From an uncultured Prevotella sp. (GTDB lineage: Bacteria; Bacteroidota; Bacteroidia; Bacteroidales; Bacteroidaceae), in assembly GCA_900318395.1 (NCBI GenBank), contig ONKL01000007.1, positions 1 to 64,000 of the forward strand: a stretch of DNA of 64,000 nt, given 5' to 3'. This document shows positions 14,167 to 22,940 of the stretch, one piece after another. A program made the translations under genes and the position numbers. Under the pieces are notes generated by a model that did no database searches, had not been told where the DNA came from, and was given only the letters and a program-made list of their open reading frames with translations. Within the stretch, counting starts at the first letter, position 1, and the number at the start of each line of letters is the position of its first letter.

Positions 14167-15861
14167 ATGCTTATGCGCAGGTATCTGATCTTATTGATAT
14201 TGTGTCAGATGATGATGCTGGCAGCGTCAGCGCAGGAGTCTATCAGTCTGATAGGTTCCTGGGATTTTGCAACAGGCGACTCGGCTGCGTATCATGACTA
14301 CGTGATGCTGCCAGGCTCGATGCAGACCAACGGCAAGGATAGTGCTTATGTGGGGAAAGCCTGGTATAAGAAGGATGTCTATATTCCCCAGTCATGGGAA
14401 GAGCGGCACGTGAGTTTGTTCCTGGAGCGCATCCAGGCTGCGTCGACCATCTTCGTCAATGGTGTGAGGGCGGGTCATCAGACATCTCCCTCCATACCTC
14501 ACCATTATAATGTGACACCCTGTATCAAACCAGGTAGGCGTAACACGATAGAGGTCTGTGTAGAGAATCAGAATGGCTGGAATGGCATCATCGGAAAACT
14601 GGAACTGAGATCGCAGCCGGGAGATCTCTATATCAGACAAGTGAAGCTGAATACGACTCCCTTTGCTGGCATCCTGCAGCTCGATGTCGAGTTAGGTGGT
14701 ATCATCGATTTCTTCTCTAGTGACGTGATGGCCGTCCTCGTGAAACGGGAGGGGGTAGATTCGGCAGAAGTCGTGGATAATTATTTCGATGTGACAAGCA
14801 ACCACATGGTGGTCAATGCCGTAGTGGGTAATGAAGTGTCGCTGTGGAGTGAGTTCCACCCCAGTCTTTACCGCTTGGGCATCATGGTGGGCAATGATTT
14901 TTACGAGACGACCTTTGGCATACGGGAAATCTCTACAGAGGAGGGACAGTTGATGACCAACCGCCGTCCGCTCTTTCTTCGTGGAGCTGTAGACAATGGC
15001 TGTTTCCCAGGAACAGGCTATCCTCCCGATGATGAAAGTTCCTGGACGAGAGCCTTCAAGAAACTGAAGGAATATGGTATGAACTATATGCGATTCAAAG
15101 GCTACTGTCCGCCTGATGCCGCATTCATGGCTGCCGATAAGGCGGGTGTCTATTTGCAACCAGAAGACCCTGATCTGCAATCGATAGCTGATGCCTACAG
15201 CTATCATCCCTCGCTGCTGCTGATGCCCGATTCGCTCCTTCGTATCCAGTCGCTGGAAGTAAAGGATACTTCTGATGAGCGCATGATCTCTGGTTATAAG
15301 CAGGAGATAGAACACCATTTGCTGAGTGGAGATTATTCGGGCTTCGTGTTGCCCCTCAATGATAACTGTCAGTACATAGGCGTGCTTGATGCCCATTGGC
15401 GCGAGAAAGGCTATTCCAAGGCAGGCGAGTGGACTGAATTTTGTAATCCAGTTGTAGCGCTGGCAAAATTTTCCAAGCCGACCTATACGACGGCTGATAC
15501 CCTTGAGGTAGAGGTGGCAGCCTATAATGCCATGTATGGTGATATCGATACGGTGCGTACCACCTATTATATTAATGACGATAGTCTGAAGGTGATTGCT
15601 GGAGGGCAGATCTCCGCAAAGTCTATTCCCTTAGGCCGTCATACCGATCTTGGAACTATCCGAATCCCCCTCGATGTTGTCAAGCATACGGGCAGAATGA
15701 CGTTGACAGTCCAGATAGCAGGCCGTATTAAGAACCACTGGGATTTCTGGGTTGATCCGAAAGAATCAGACACAAATCAAAAAAATACAAACAACGATGA
15801 AGAAGACTCTACTCATGCTGCTGGCCGTCATGATGACCAGCCTCCTGTCGGCACAGACTAA
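14167..15861 (+). CDS. GH2-like protein with shortened barrel, probably not catalytic
   Basis: A 564-residue protein with a signal peptide (LILCQMMMLAASAQ). It starts with a GH2 sugar-binding sandwich (PGSMQTNGKDSAYVGKAWY; FLERIQAASTIFVNGVRAG), then the end of the Ig domain (TTFGIREI) and the beginning of the barrel (FLRGAVDNGCFPGTGYPPDD; YGMNYMRFKGYCPPDAAF). It then jumps to the end-part motif YIGVLDAHWREKGY. Full relatives have a long barrel between these points with the catalytic glutamates; here that part is reduced to about 70 residues and I see no catalytic pair. It may bind substrate only, or be decaying. The last 20 codons overlap the next gene's signal peptide by 65 bp, which suggests a lost stop codon. 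Confidence 0.75.
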   Translation: MLMRRYLILLILCQMMMLAASAQESISLIGSWDFATGDSAAYHDYVMLPGSMQTNGKDSAYVGKAWYKKDVYIPQSWEERHVSLFLERIQAASTIFVNGVRAGHQTSPSIPHHYNVTPCIKPGRRNTIEVCVENQNGWNGIIGKLELRSQPGDLYIRQVKLNTTPFAGILQLDVELGGIIDFFSSDVMAVLVKREGVDSAEVVDNYFDVTSNHMVVNAVVGNEVSLWSEFHPSLYRLGIMVGNDFYETTFGIREISTEEGQLMTNRRPLFLRGAVDNGCFPGTGYPPDDESSWTRAFKKLKEYGMNYMRFKGYCPPDAAFMAADKAGVYLQPEDPDLQSIADAYSYHPSLLLMPDSLLRIQSLEVKDTSDERMISGYKQEIEHHLLSGDYSGFVLPLNDNCQYIGVLDAHWREKGYSKAGEWTEFCNPVVALAKFSKPTYTTADTLEVEVAAYNAMYGDIDTVRTTYYINDDSLKVIAGGQISAKSIPLGRHTDLGTIRIPLDVVKHTGRMTLTVQIAGRIKNHWDFWVDPKESDTNQKNTNNDEEDSTHAAGRHDDQPPVGTD

Positions 15862-17812
15862 GCTCGTGTCGATCCTGGGCGATTCGTACTCGACCTATGA
15901 GGATTATGTAACACCAAGTACGAACGAATTGTGGTATTATGCCAAGAATGTGCCACAGAAGACCGATGTGCAGAATGTTGGCCAGACGTGGTGGCACCAG
16001 GTAATCAAGGAGAATGGCTGGCGCCTCTGTATCAACAATTCTTATAGTGGTGCAACCATCAGCTATACAGGCTATGATGGCAACGACTACAGTGCCCGCT
16101 CGTTCAACACCCGTATGCCAGATCTGGGGCAGCCCGATATCATCTTTGTGTTCGGTGCTACCAACGACAGCTGGGCAGGCACCCCTATTGGAGACTATAA
16201 GTATGAGAACATTGGCTATGGCGACCTCTATAGTTTCCGCCCCGCAATGGCTTATCTGTTGCAGCGGATGAAGGACCGTTATGTGAATACGGAGATTTAT
16301 TTCCTGTTGAACGACGACCTGCGTGATGAAATCGATGAGTCGGTGAAGGAGATCTGCCAGCACTATGATATCCCTGTTATTGAACTTGAGAAGATCGAAA
16401 AGATCTCTGGACACCCTTCCGTAAAGGGTATGCGCCAGATAGCCGATCAGGTGAATGCCTTCCTGGGAGGAGCGGCTACAGGTCAGATCAACGACAATAA
16501 CACGCCTCTGCACCTGATGAAGCCTGCCTATCGTGTGGGCTATGGCGTATCGAAGGCCGAGGATGTGAAGAGCGTGATGGATCGCGTGCTCCGTTACATT
16601 GATGCAGAGACACCTGCCCAGCTGGTGGATAAGAACACGGGTGAAGTGGTCAGCGACTTGAAGAAGATAACAGCCGATACGCAACTGAAGCAAGGCGCTT
16701 TCCGCCTGACCAGCTACGAGTGGGGCGTCACTTACTCTGGTGCCCTTGCTGCCTACGAGGCAACTGGCGATGAGGCTTATCGTAACTATGTCAGCACCCG
16801 CCATCAGCTGTTGGCCGATATTGCTCCTTACTATCAGAAGATCTATGCCAAGAACAAGGCCATCGATTCGAATATCCGCCGCATCATCGATCCTCATGCG
16901 CTCGATGATGCTGGTGCAGTCTGCTGTTCGATGATTAAGTCCGAGCTCCAGTCGAAGAGCAATAAGCTGAGAGGGCTGATCGACAATTATTCCGACTATA
17001 TTATTAATAAGGAGTATCGCCTTCCCGATGGCACGTTTGCCCGCATCCGTCCGCAGAACAACACCCTGTGGCTCGATGATATGTTTATGGGAATCCCCAC
17101 AGTGGCCTATATGGGTAAACTGACAGGCGAGACGAAGTATTTTGATGAGGCAGCCCGCCAGGTGCTTCAGTTTGCCCAGCGCATGTGGGTGCCCGAGAAG
17201 GGGCTCTTCCGCCATGGGTGGGTAGAGTCGATGGAGGAGCATCCCGCCTTCCATTGGGGCAGAGCCAACGGGTGGGCTATCCTCACGATGTGCGAGGTGC
17301 TCGATGTGCTACCGCAGGATCATCCCCAGCGTCCAGAGATCATGAAACTGTTGAAGGCGCATGCCGCAGGCCTCGCCAAATTGCAGCACCACGACGGTTT
17401 CTGGCATCAGCTGCTCGATCGCGATGATACCTATCTGGAGGCCTCGGCCACAGCCATCTACACCTATTGTCTGGCGCATGCCGTCAACAAGGGCTGGCTC
17501 GATGCAAAGGTCTACGGGCCAGTGGCGCAATTGGGTTGGCATGCTGTCGCCTCGAGTGTGAATCGGAAAGGGCAGGTTGAGCAGGTGTGCGTAGGTACAG
17601 GCATGGGCTTCGATCCTTCGTTCTATGCCTATCGCCCTTGCCACGTGATGGCGGCTCATGGTTACGGGCCAGTGCTTTGGGCTGGTGCAGAGATCATCAA
17701 GCTGCTCAAGCAGCAGCATCCGAAGTCTAACGACTCGGCCGTAATGTACTACGACCAGGAAGTGAAGACCGATGCACCCATCTTCAACTACAATGCGACG
17801 ACTAAGTTCTGA
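15797..17812 (+). CDS. SGNH esterase fused to GH105 unsaturated glucuronyl hydrolase
   Basis: The start at 15797 (MKKTLLMLLAVMMTSLLSAQ) gives a clean signal peptide and 671 residues; the longer frame from 15752 has no signal peptide. Residues about 20-225 are an SGNH hydrolase: block I VSILGDSYSTY with the nucleophile serine, block III VFGATNDSW, and block V with histidine in SGHPSVKGM. Residues about 250-650 are a GH105 barrel: LDDAGAVCCSMIK, LWLDDMFMGIPTVAYM, HWGRANGWAILTMCE. One secreted protein would thus take off acetyl (or other ester) groups and then the unsaturated uronate of rhamnogalacturonan fragments. The fusion is complete and both active sites look intact. Confidence 0.9.
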   Translation: MKKTLLMLLAVMMTSLLSAQTKLVSILGDSYSTYEDYVTPSTNELWYYAKNVPQKTDVQNVGQTWWHQVIKENGWRLCINNSYSGATISYTGYDGNDYSARSFNTRMPDLGQPDIIFVFGATNDSWAGTPIGDYKYENIGYGDLYSFRPAMAYLLQRMKDRYVNTEIYFLLNDDLRDEIDESVKEICQHYDIPVIELEKIEKISGHPSVKGMRQIADQVNAFLGGAATGQINDNNTPLHLMKPAYRVGYGVSKAEDVKSVMDRVLRYIDAETPAQLVDKNTGEVVSDLKKITADTQLKQGAFRLTSYEWGVTYSGALAAYEATGDEAYRNYVSTRHQLLADIAPYYQKIYAKNKAIDSNIRRIIDPHALDDAGAVCCSMIKSELQSKSNKLRGLIDNYSDYIINKEYRLPDGTFARIRPQNNTLWLDDMFMGIPTVAYMGKLTGETKYFDEAARQVLQFAQRMWVPEKGLFRHGWVESMEEHPAFHWGRANGWAILTMCEVLDVLPQDHPQRPEIMKLLKAHAAGLAKLQHHDGFWHQLLDRDDTYLEASATAIYTYCLAHAVNKGWLDAKVYGPVAQLGWHAVASSVNRKGQVEQVCVGTGMGFDPSFYAYRPCHVMAAHGYGPVLWAGAEIIKLLKQQHPKSNDSAVMYYDQEVKTDAPIFNYNATTKF

Positions 17813-17830
17813 AGCTCCCGATAAGTCCCT

Positions 17831-17953
17831 CTTATTCTCCAATACTCGGCACTTATTTCTCAACAAGAGCCACTTATTGGGCTGGTTGAAAAATGAAGTG
17901 AGTTAACTCGATTGATGATTTGAGTTAACTCGATTGATGATTTGAGTTAACTC
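17831..17953. repeat. Tandem arrays: CTTATT (21-bp steps) and GAGTTAACTC (22-bp steps)
   Basis: CTTATT recurs at 17831, 17852 and 17873 (21 bp apart, degenerate surroundings). The perfect palindrome GAGTTAACTC recurs at 17900, 17922 and 17944, exactly 22 bp apart, with the same 12-bp spacer (GATTGATGATTT) each time. The two arrays occupy the gene-free region behind the SGNH-GH105 gene. Confidence 0.75.
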
Positions 17954-18044
17954 ACGGTTTTTTTAGTAAACAGTCCCTGTAAAGGGCGCAGTTCCAGACC
18001 CCATTGAGCCCACAAAAAATAGCTCCCAGAATGCAGAAATTTCC

Positions 18045-18126
18045 TATTAATTCTAGAAAGTGCTAGTATTAATTCTAGAAAGTGCTAGTATTAATTCTAG
18101 AAAGTGCTACTATTAATTGTAGGAAA
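18045..18126. repeat. 22-bp tandem array, 3 full units and one partial
   Basis: Units start at 18045, 18067 and 18089, each beginning TATTAATTCTAGAAAG and ending TGCTAG or TGCTAC; a broken fourth copy starts at 18111. Each unit contains the palindrome TTCTAGAA. It has the same unit length as the GAGTTAACTC array 100 bp away but an unrelated sequence. Between the arrays (17954-18044) I see nothing. Confidence 0.8.
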
Positions 18127-18147
18127 ATCTCCATTTTGTGATACAAA

Positions 18148-18184
18148 AATCCGCAAGCGACTGCTGAGCAGTTTCTTGCGGATT
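18148..18184 (-). terminator. Terminator of tRNA-Lys
   Basis: AATCCGCAAG at 18148 pairs with CTTGCGGATT ending at 18184, with an inner ACTGCT/AGCAGT stem. A T-tract follows on the minus strand just after the tRNA 3' end. Confidence 0.8.
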
Positions 18185-18189
18185 GTTCT

Positions 18190-18265
18190 TGGTGATCCGT
18201 TTGGGGCTCGAACCCAAGACCCCAACATTAAAAGTGTTGTGCTCTACCGACTGAGCTAACGGATC
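18190..18265 (-). tRNA. tRNA-Lys (anticodon TTT)
   Basis: The minus strand folds as a full cloverleaf: acceptor GATCCGT/ACGGATC, D-arm GCTC-AGTCGGTA-GAGC, anticodon arm CAACA-CTTTTAA-TGTTG with TTT, T-arm TTGGG-TTCGAGC-CCCAA, discriminator A and encoded CCA. It is 76 nt including the CCA. Confidence 0.95.
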
Positions 18266-18363
18266 GACCTTATCATTGCAATCTTTCGAAAGCGGCTGCA
18301 AAGTTACGATGTTTTTTTCAAACTGCCAAATTTATTGCGAGGAATTTTGATTTTTGAGGCAAT

Positions 18364-19461
18364 TTATCCCACAGGAGTGCCTTCTTCCACCTCATTTTCA
18401 CTGTCTTTTGTCACATATCGCTGGTAATAGGCTATGAGCAGCGTGGTGAGCGGCAGGGCGATAATCAGTCCGATGAATCCCAGCAGCGCACCCCATACAG
18501 AGAGCGAGAGCAGCAGAATGGCTGGGTTCAGACCCATGGCCTTGCCCATCACCTTCGGCGTTACCACCATGTCGCAAATCAGCTGTACGATGATGAATAC
18601 CAGCAGTGCCATGATCAGGATCACCCAGAAACTCTGGCCTGTGTCGGCTGCTTTCAGGAGTGCCAGCAGTACAGTGGGGATCAGGGCGAAGGTGTGCAGA
18701 TAGGGCACGAGGTCCATGAGGCCGATCATGATGCCCAGACCGATGGCCATGGGGAAGTCGATGATGGTGAATCCGATGCAGAAGAGCACACCCATGATAA
18801 GGGCCACCAGACCCTGTCCACGAATGTAGTTGTTCAGCTCACGCTCCACGTCTTTGGCCAACTCCTGCCAGAACGGACGGTTCTTCTTGGGGAAGATGCG
18901 GATCCAGTTGTCAGTCAGATACTCATAGTCGAGCAGGATGAAGAACATATACAGTAAGGCGATAAACGAGGCGATAACGCTGACGATGACGCTATAGGTC
19001 TGCCCGAGGAAGTTAAACAGCTCGGGCATGATAGCCTTCATGCCATCGGAGAAGTCCTTGCTCTTGAAGAACTGCTGAATCTCGTGCTCGTTATCCGTTA
19101 TCCATTCAGAGAATGCTCCTGGGATACTGGTGATGTGAGCCGATTTCTGGATGTAGTCGGTGGCCAGATTGCCCAGCTTCTCAAACTGCTCAATCATCGG
19201 CGGGATAATCAGATAGACGATGCCTGAGATGATGGCAATGACTACAATCAGCGCGATGATAATGCTCAAGGCGCGAGGCAAGTGAAGACGGCGCTCCACA
19301 AACTTCACCATCGGATAAAGCAGATAGGCGAAGAACCAGGCGACAAAGAAAGGTAATAGCACATGGCTGAGGCGGTTAAGCAACAGTATGATGCCGATAA
19401 TCAGCAGACCGGTGCCGACCCAACGAACGACTCGGTCAAAGGTAATTGGTTTTTCTGTCAT
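18364..19461 (-). CDS. AI-2E family (PerM/YdiK) membrane permease
   Basis: From the ATG at 19461 ([20 protein letters not shown]) the protein has 365 residues. The longer frame to 19635 runs antisense-like through tdk and is rejected; the start overlaps the tdk stop as ATGA. It has about eight membrane helices. The first pair is near the N-terminus ([37 protein letters not shown]), a long soluble loop follows, and then a helical block with [20 protein letters not shown] and [20 protein letters not shown], which are signatures of the family. Members export or move small solutes (autoinducer-2 in one case, sodium/proton exchange in others); the substrate here is unknown. Confidence 0.88.
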   Translation of the reverse strand: MTEKPITFDRVVRWVGTGLLIIGIILLLNRLSHVLLPFFVAWFFAYLLYPMVKFVERRLHLPRALSIIIALIVVIAIISGIVYLIIPPMIEQFEKLGNLATDYIQKSAHITSIPGAFSEWITDNEHEIQQFFKSKDFSDGMKAIMPELFNFLGQTYSVIVSVIASFIALLYMFFILLDYEYLTDNWIRIFPKKNRPFWQELAKDVERELNNYIRGQGLVALIMGVLFCIGFTIIDFPMAIGLGIMIGLMDLVPYLHTFALIPTVLLALLKAADTGQSFWVILIMALLVFIIVQLICDMVVTPKVMGKAMGLNPAILLLSLSVWGALLGFIGLIIALPLTTLLIAYYQRYVTKDSENEVEEGTPVG

Positions 19462-20039
19462 TTCTCTTCTTGTATAGCTTTTTGATAACATTCTCTGCAA
19501 AGAGGCTCGTATTCCGTAGTCTCGCCCAGCAGCACTCGCTGCGTACTCTCCACCTTCCGATGGCTCACGTAGGCCAGCGCCCCGCAGCGCACACAGATGG
19601 CATGCACCTTGGTGACATCGTCGGCAATGGCGCATAGGGCGGGCATCGGTCCGAAGGGCACACCCTTATAGTCCATATCAAGTCCCGCCACGATGACACG
19701 CACCCCACGATTAGCCAGCTCATTGCACACCTCGACAAGTCCCATGTCGAAGAACTGAGCCTCGTCGATGCCCACCACATCGATATCACTCGACAGCAGC
19801 AGGATGCTCGCCGATGAGTCGATAGGCGTTGACAGGATGTGGTTTTTGTCGTGGCTGACAACATCCTCTTCCGAGTATCTCACATCGATGGCAGGCTTGT
19901 AGATCTCCACTTTCTGACGGGCGAACTGTGCACGACGGAGCCGGCGGATCAGCTCCTCCGTCTTGCCCGAGAACATCGAGCCGCACACCACTTCGATTCT
20001 GCCAGGACGGTGCGCCTCTCCTGATAAGTTTTCAGTCAT
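19458..20039 (-). CDS. tdk: Thymidine kinase (type II, zinc-containing)
   Basis: Phosphorylates thymidine to dTMP with ATP in the salvage pathway. The protein shows the P-loop [11 protein letters not shown], the DEAQFF motif ([11 protein letters not shown]), the lasso-region YEPLCRECY and the zinc cysteines in VRCGA and CREC. Two ATGs are possible, at 20045 and 20039. The promoter element ends at 20048, so transcription should begin near 20042 and the second ATG ([20 protein letters not shown]) is preferred, with almost no leader. That gives 193 residues, normal for the family. The stop overlaps the permease start by 4 bp, so the two genes form an operon. Confidence 0.95.
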   Translation of the reverse strand: MTENLSGEAHRPGRIEVVCGSMFSGKTEELIRRLRRAQFARQKVEIYKPAIDVRYSEEDVVSHDKNHILSTPIDSSASILLLSSDIDVVGIDEAQFFDMGLVEVCNELANRGVRVIVAGLDMDYKGVPFGPMPALCAIADDVTKVHAICVRCGALAYVSHRKVESTQRVLLGETTEYEPLCRECYQKAIQEEK

Positions 20040-20047
20040 AATCACTG

Positions 20048-20055
20048 CAAAGGTA
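20048..20055 (-). promoter_or_regulatory. TAnnTTTG promoter of tdk
   Basis: Minus-strand TACCTTTG ends only 2 bases before the upstream ATG at 20045. The transcript would be leaderless or nearly so. Confidence 0.75.
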
Positions 20056-20161
20056 CAACAAAGTTACAAATAATATTAATAAATAAGGATTAAAATTTAA
20101 AAATTATGCCAAAAGATGCATTTTTTCACCTTTCATTTTTCACTTTTCACTTCCTTTTTTG

Positions 20162-20169
20162 TAACTTTG
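20162..20169 (+). promoter_or_regulatory. TAnnTTTG promoter of rsmI
   Basis: TAACTTTG, 9 bp before the ATG at 20179. It rules out the earlier ATG at 20116, whose extra codons are heptamer-type repeat sequence. Confidence 0.75.
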
Positions 20170-20178
20170 CCCCCTGAT

Positions 20179-20868
20179 ATGGGTATATTGTACATCGTAC
20201 CGACCCCAGTAGGCAATATGGAGGACATGACTTTCCGAGCCGTCCGTATTCTAAAAGAGGTTGACCTCGTGCTGGCAGAGGACACCCGTACCTCGGGTAT
20301 CCTTCTGAAGCATTTCGACATCCGCAACCAGCTGATGTCACATCATAAATTCAACGAGCATGGTACTTCTGCAGGTATCGTCAACCGACTGTTGGCAGGC
20401 GAGAACGTGGCTCTCATCAGTGATGCGGGCACTCCTGGCATCAGTGATCCCGGTTTCTTCCTCGTCCGTGAGGCTGTTAAGGCTGGGGTAGAGGTGCAGT
20501 GCCTGCCAGGTGCCACAGCCTTCGTACCAGCTTTGGTGTCGAGCGGCCTGCCCTGCGACCGTTTCGCCTTCGAGGGTTTCCTGCCTCAGAAGAAAGGTCG
20601 TCAGTCGAAAATCGAGTCACTCAAGGGCGAGCAGCGCACGATGATCTTCTACGAATCGCCTTATCGGGTGGTGAAGACGCTTGAGCAGTTTGCTGAGGCT
20701 TTCGGCGCATCGCGTCAGGTCAGTGTCTGCCGTGAGATCTCTAAGATCCACGAAGAGAGTGTACGCGGTACGCTCGAAGAGGTCATTGCCCATTTCAAGG
20801 AAAAAGAACCTAAGGGCGAGATTGCCATTGTACTTGAAGGGGAGAAAGAAGTGAAAAGTGAGAGGTGA
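20179..20868 (+). CDS. rsmI: 16S rRNA 2'-O-methyltransferase RsmI (C1402)
   Basis: A SAM-dependent tetrapyrrole-methylase-fold protein of 229 residues from MGILYIVPTPVGNMEDMT. The hallmark TPVGN, the LAEDTRTSGILL and VALISDAGTPGISDPG segments, LPGATAFVPALVSSGLP and FYESPYRVVKTL identify RsmI. It methylates the ribose of C1402 in 16S rRNA and tunes decoding at the P site. The start is set by the promoter 9 bp upstream. The last codons (KEVKSER) are made of the GTGAAAA heptamer repeat that runs through the stop codon, so the C-terminus has been extended or replaced by repeat DNA. The family often has a short helical tail here, so function should not suffer. Confidence 0.95.
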   Translation: MGILYIVPTPVGNMEDMTFRAVRILKEVDLVLAEDTRTSGILLKHFDIRNQLMSHHKFNEHGTSAGIVNRLLAGENVALISDAGTPGISDPGFFLVREAVKAGVEVQCLPGATAFVPALVSSGLPCDRFAFEGFLPQKKGRQSKIESLKGEQRTMIFYESPYRVVKTLEQFAEAFGASRQVSVCREISKIHEESVRGTLEEVIAHFKEKEPKGEIAIVLEGEKEVKSER

Positions 20869-20885
20869 AAAGTGAATAGTGAAGC
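20851..20885 (-). repeat. Five heptamers across the rsmI stop codon
   Basis: GTGAAAA, GTGAGAG, GTGAAAA, GTGAATA and GTGAAGC in exact 7-bp steps (complement of TCACTNN). They encode the end of RsmI and its stop. A similar TCAC-rich stretch precedes rsmI at 20127-20155. Confidence 0.8.
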
Positions 20886-20921
20886 GTCAAAAGAGAATAA
20901 CATATTAAATAATAATCAATT

Positions 20922-21770
20922 ATGAAGAAATTAGCTATTTTTGCCATTTGTGCATTAACGTTGGCAAGTTGTAACGACGGCGTAAAGAAGGCCGAGGAAG
21001 CTGCCAGGCTGCAGCGTGATTCACTGAATCAGATTATTGCCCAGAAGGACAATGAGATTAACGACATGATGACCACCCTGAGCGATATCGAGGAGGGATT
21101 CCGCGAGATCACTGAGGCACAGAATCGTGTGACGCTTGCCAAGTCAGGCGAGGGAACCAATACCTCACAGCGCATCAAGGAGAACTTCCAGTTCATCCAG
21201 TCGATGATGCAGCAGAACAAGGAATTGATCAACAAACTGAAGCAGCAGGTACGCGAGAGCACCGTGAAAGGCGGACAGCTCAAGAAGATCATCGATAACC
21301 TGACGCAGCAGATGGAAGAGAAGGACAAGCAGCTGGCAGCCCTCCGCGAGGAGCTCGACCGTAAGGATATCCATATCGCACAGCTCGACGAGAAGGTGGC
21401 CAATCTGAATACGAATGTAACCACTCTGACTGAGGAGAACACCAAGAAGGAAGAGACCATCTCTACCCAGGACAAGGCGCTCCATTCTGCATGGTTCGTA
21501 TTTGGAACCAAGAAAGAGCTGAAAGAGCAGAACATACTCTCTGACGGCGAAGTGCTCCGCTCAAACTTCAACAAGGACTATTTCACCAAGATCGATATCC
21601 GCATCGACAAGGAAATCAAACTTTATAGCAAGTCGGCCAAGATGATGACCTCTCACCCTGCCAGCTCTTACACCCTGCAGCGTGATGCCAACAAGCAGTA
21701 CGTGCTCCGTATCACAGATCCCGATACGTTCTGGTCTACCAGCAAGTACCTGGTTGTGATGGTGAAGTAA
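20922..21770 (+). CDS. Coiled-coil outer-membrane-type lipoprotein, unknown function
   Basis: A 282-residue protein with a lipoprotein signal (MKKLAIFAICALTLASC, lipobox LASC with C17). Residues about 20-190 form a long coiled coil with heptads (RDSLNQIIAQKDNEINDMMT; QQMEEKDKQLAALREELDRK). The last 90 residues form a small beta-rich domain (KIDIRIDKEIKLYSKSAKM; DTFWSTSKYLVVMVK). Similar proteins occur throughout Bacteroidales without a known role; a cell-envelope structural or sensing role is likely. It is the last gene before a strong terminator. Confidence 0.8.
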   Translation: MKKLAIFAICALTLASCNDGVKKAEEAARLQRDSLNQIIAQKDNEINDMMTTLSDIEEGFREITEAQNRVTLAKSGEGTNTSQRIKENFQFIQSMMQQNKELINKLKQQVRESTVKGGQLKKIIDNLTQQMEEKDKQLAALREELDRKDIHIAQLDEKVANLNTNVTTLTEENTKKEETISTQDKALHSAWFVFGTKKELKEQNILSDGEVLRSNFNKDYFTKIDIRIDKEIKLYSKSAKMMTSHPASSYTLQRDANKQYVLRITDPDTFWSTSKYLVVMVK

Positions 21771-21790
21771 TATATATATAATAAGGTGTA

Positions 21791-21824
21791 TCCCCCCTGC
21801 CCCTTATCGGGCGAGGGGGATTTT
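21791..21824 (+). terminator. Rho-independent terminator
   Basis: TCCCCC at 21791 pairs with GGGGGA at 21815-21820 with an inner GCCC/GGGC stem, then TTTT. It ends the lipoprotein transcript. Confidence 0.85.
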
Positions 21825-21847
21825 AATTAATAACAAAATTAATAATC

Positions 21848-22882
21848 ATGAAAAAATTCTACGCAAAAGTTTCGATGACGGTTTTGGGCTTGATGGCTTG
21901 GAGCCAAGTACAGGGTGCCGATTATGTGGTGGATTTCACCATAGACGGTGTGAACTATGAGAAGATCTCTGATACGGAAGTGAGGATCGTAAAAGCCGAT
22001 GAGTTCGGAAAGAAGCATTATGGTGGTGACTTTGTTATTCCCGACGAGGTTACGCAGGACGGCAAGACCTACAAGGTGACATCTCTGGGCGACTTCGCGC
22101 TTCGTAGTAGCGAAATTACTTCACTGAAGATTGGTGCCAACCTGAAGGTGATTGCTGACAATGCATTCAAGAATTGCAAGCAGCTTGTGACTGTTGAGAT
22201 GACCGACAACACGACATCTATCGGCGAAGATGCTTTCAGTGACTGTGTTGCTCTTCAGACTGTAAAGATGAGCAAGGGACTCGTTTCTCTGGGGAAATCT
22301 GCTTTTTATGAAGATGCAGCTCTGACAAGCATTGAGTTGCCCGACGGTTTGGAAAAGATTGATGAATATACATTCTGCAACTGCAAAAGTTTGAAGAGTG
22401 TATCCCTTGGCAACGGTGTCAAGGCTATTATGAAAAACTCATTTGATCTCTGCGAGGCATTAGAGAGTATCAGCTTGCCTGCAAGCGTGGAGTCTATCGG
22501 AACGTCCGCTTTCTACCGTTCTGGTCTGAAGAGCATCTATGTAGCAGGTAAACCTGTGTGCGAAGAAAGAAATTCGAGCAGCGGTATTCGCGTAACTCCA
22601 TTCAGCTCTAAGGGCGGTACATCCGAATTTGACCTCTTCTCTACATGTACACTCTTTGTGCCTAAAGGAAAGATTGATGAGTATAAGGCTCTCGATATCT
22701 GGAAAGAGTTTGCCAAGATTGAGGAGTATGATCCTTCTACAGGCATCAAGAGCCAAGCTGCAGCACGTGCAGAAGAGAGTGCACGGTTTACCCTCAACGG
22801 CCAGCAAGTTCGAACAGCTAAGAAGGGTATCAACATTATCCGCATGAGCGATGGAAGCGTCAGGAAAGAAATCGTGAAATAA
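21848..22882 (+). CDS. BspA-like leucine-rich-repeat surface protein
   Basis: A 344-residue secreted protein with a signal peptide ending near GADYVVDF. Residues about 75-230 hold LRR_5 (BspA/TpLRR) repeats of 23 residues, with the pattern IGEDAFSDCVALQTVKMSKG, LGKSAFYEDAALTSIELPDG, IDEYTFCNCKSLKSVSLGNG and IGTSAFYRSGLKSIYVAG. The C-terminal end FTLNGQQVRTAKKGINIIRM is the short conserved tail seen in many secreted Prevotella proteins. It is probably recognised by the envelope export and anchoring machinery (type IX-like). Such proteins often bind host or bacterial surfaces. It is monocistronic, between two terminators. Confidence 0.88.
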   Translation: MKKFYAKVSMTVLGLMAWSQVQGADYVVDFTIDGVNYEKISDTEVRIVKADEFGKKHYGGDFVIPDEVTQDGKTYKVTSLGDFALRSSEITSLKIGANLKVIADNAFKNCKQLVTVEMTDNTTSIGEDAFSDCVALQTVKMSKGLVSLGKSAFYEDAALTSIELPDGLEKIDEYTFCNCKSLKSVSLGNGVKAIMKNSFDLCEALESISLPASVESIGTSAFYRSGLKSIYVAGKPVCEERNSSSGIRVTPFSSKGGTSEFDLFSTCTLFVPKGKIDEYKALDIWKEFAKIEEYDPSTGIKSQAAARAEESARFTLNGQQVRTAKKGINIIRMSDGSVRKEIVK

Positions 22883-22906
22883 GTTGAAAGAATAGTCCCT
22901 TAATAG

Positions 22907-22940
22907 CCCCCCCCGCTCCTCATCGAGCGGGGGGATTTTT
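22907..22940 (+). terminator. Rho-independent terminator of the LRR gene
   Basis: A C-tract with GCTC pairs with GAGC and a G-tract, and is followed by ATTTTT. The hairpin spans about 22907-22935. Confidence 0.88.

Noticed and set aside
15809..17254. A 481-codon open frame on the minus strand inside the SGNH-GH105 gene
   Set aside because: It lies fully antisense to a gene with two clear enzyme domains, has no known motif, and its composition is that of a shadow frame.
17900..18126. A CRISPR array
   Set aside because: The units are only 22 bp and follow each other directly without variable spacers of CRISPR length. No cas genes lie nearby.
18113..18301. A 62-codon minus-strand frame over tRNA-Lys
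   Set aside because: It overlaps the complete tRNA and its terminator.
19462..19635. A 58-codon N-terminal extension of the AI-2E permease
   Set aside because: It overlaps tdk coding sequence in another frame and is rich in Arg, Ala and Cys without family similarity; the ATGA overlap start at 19461 fits the family.
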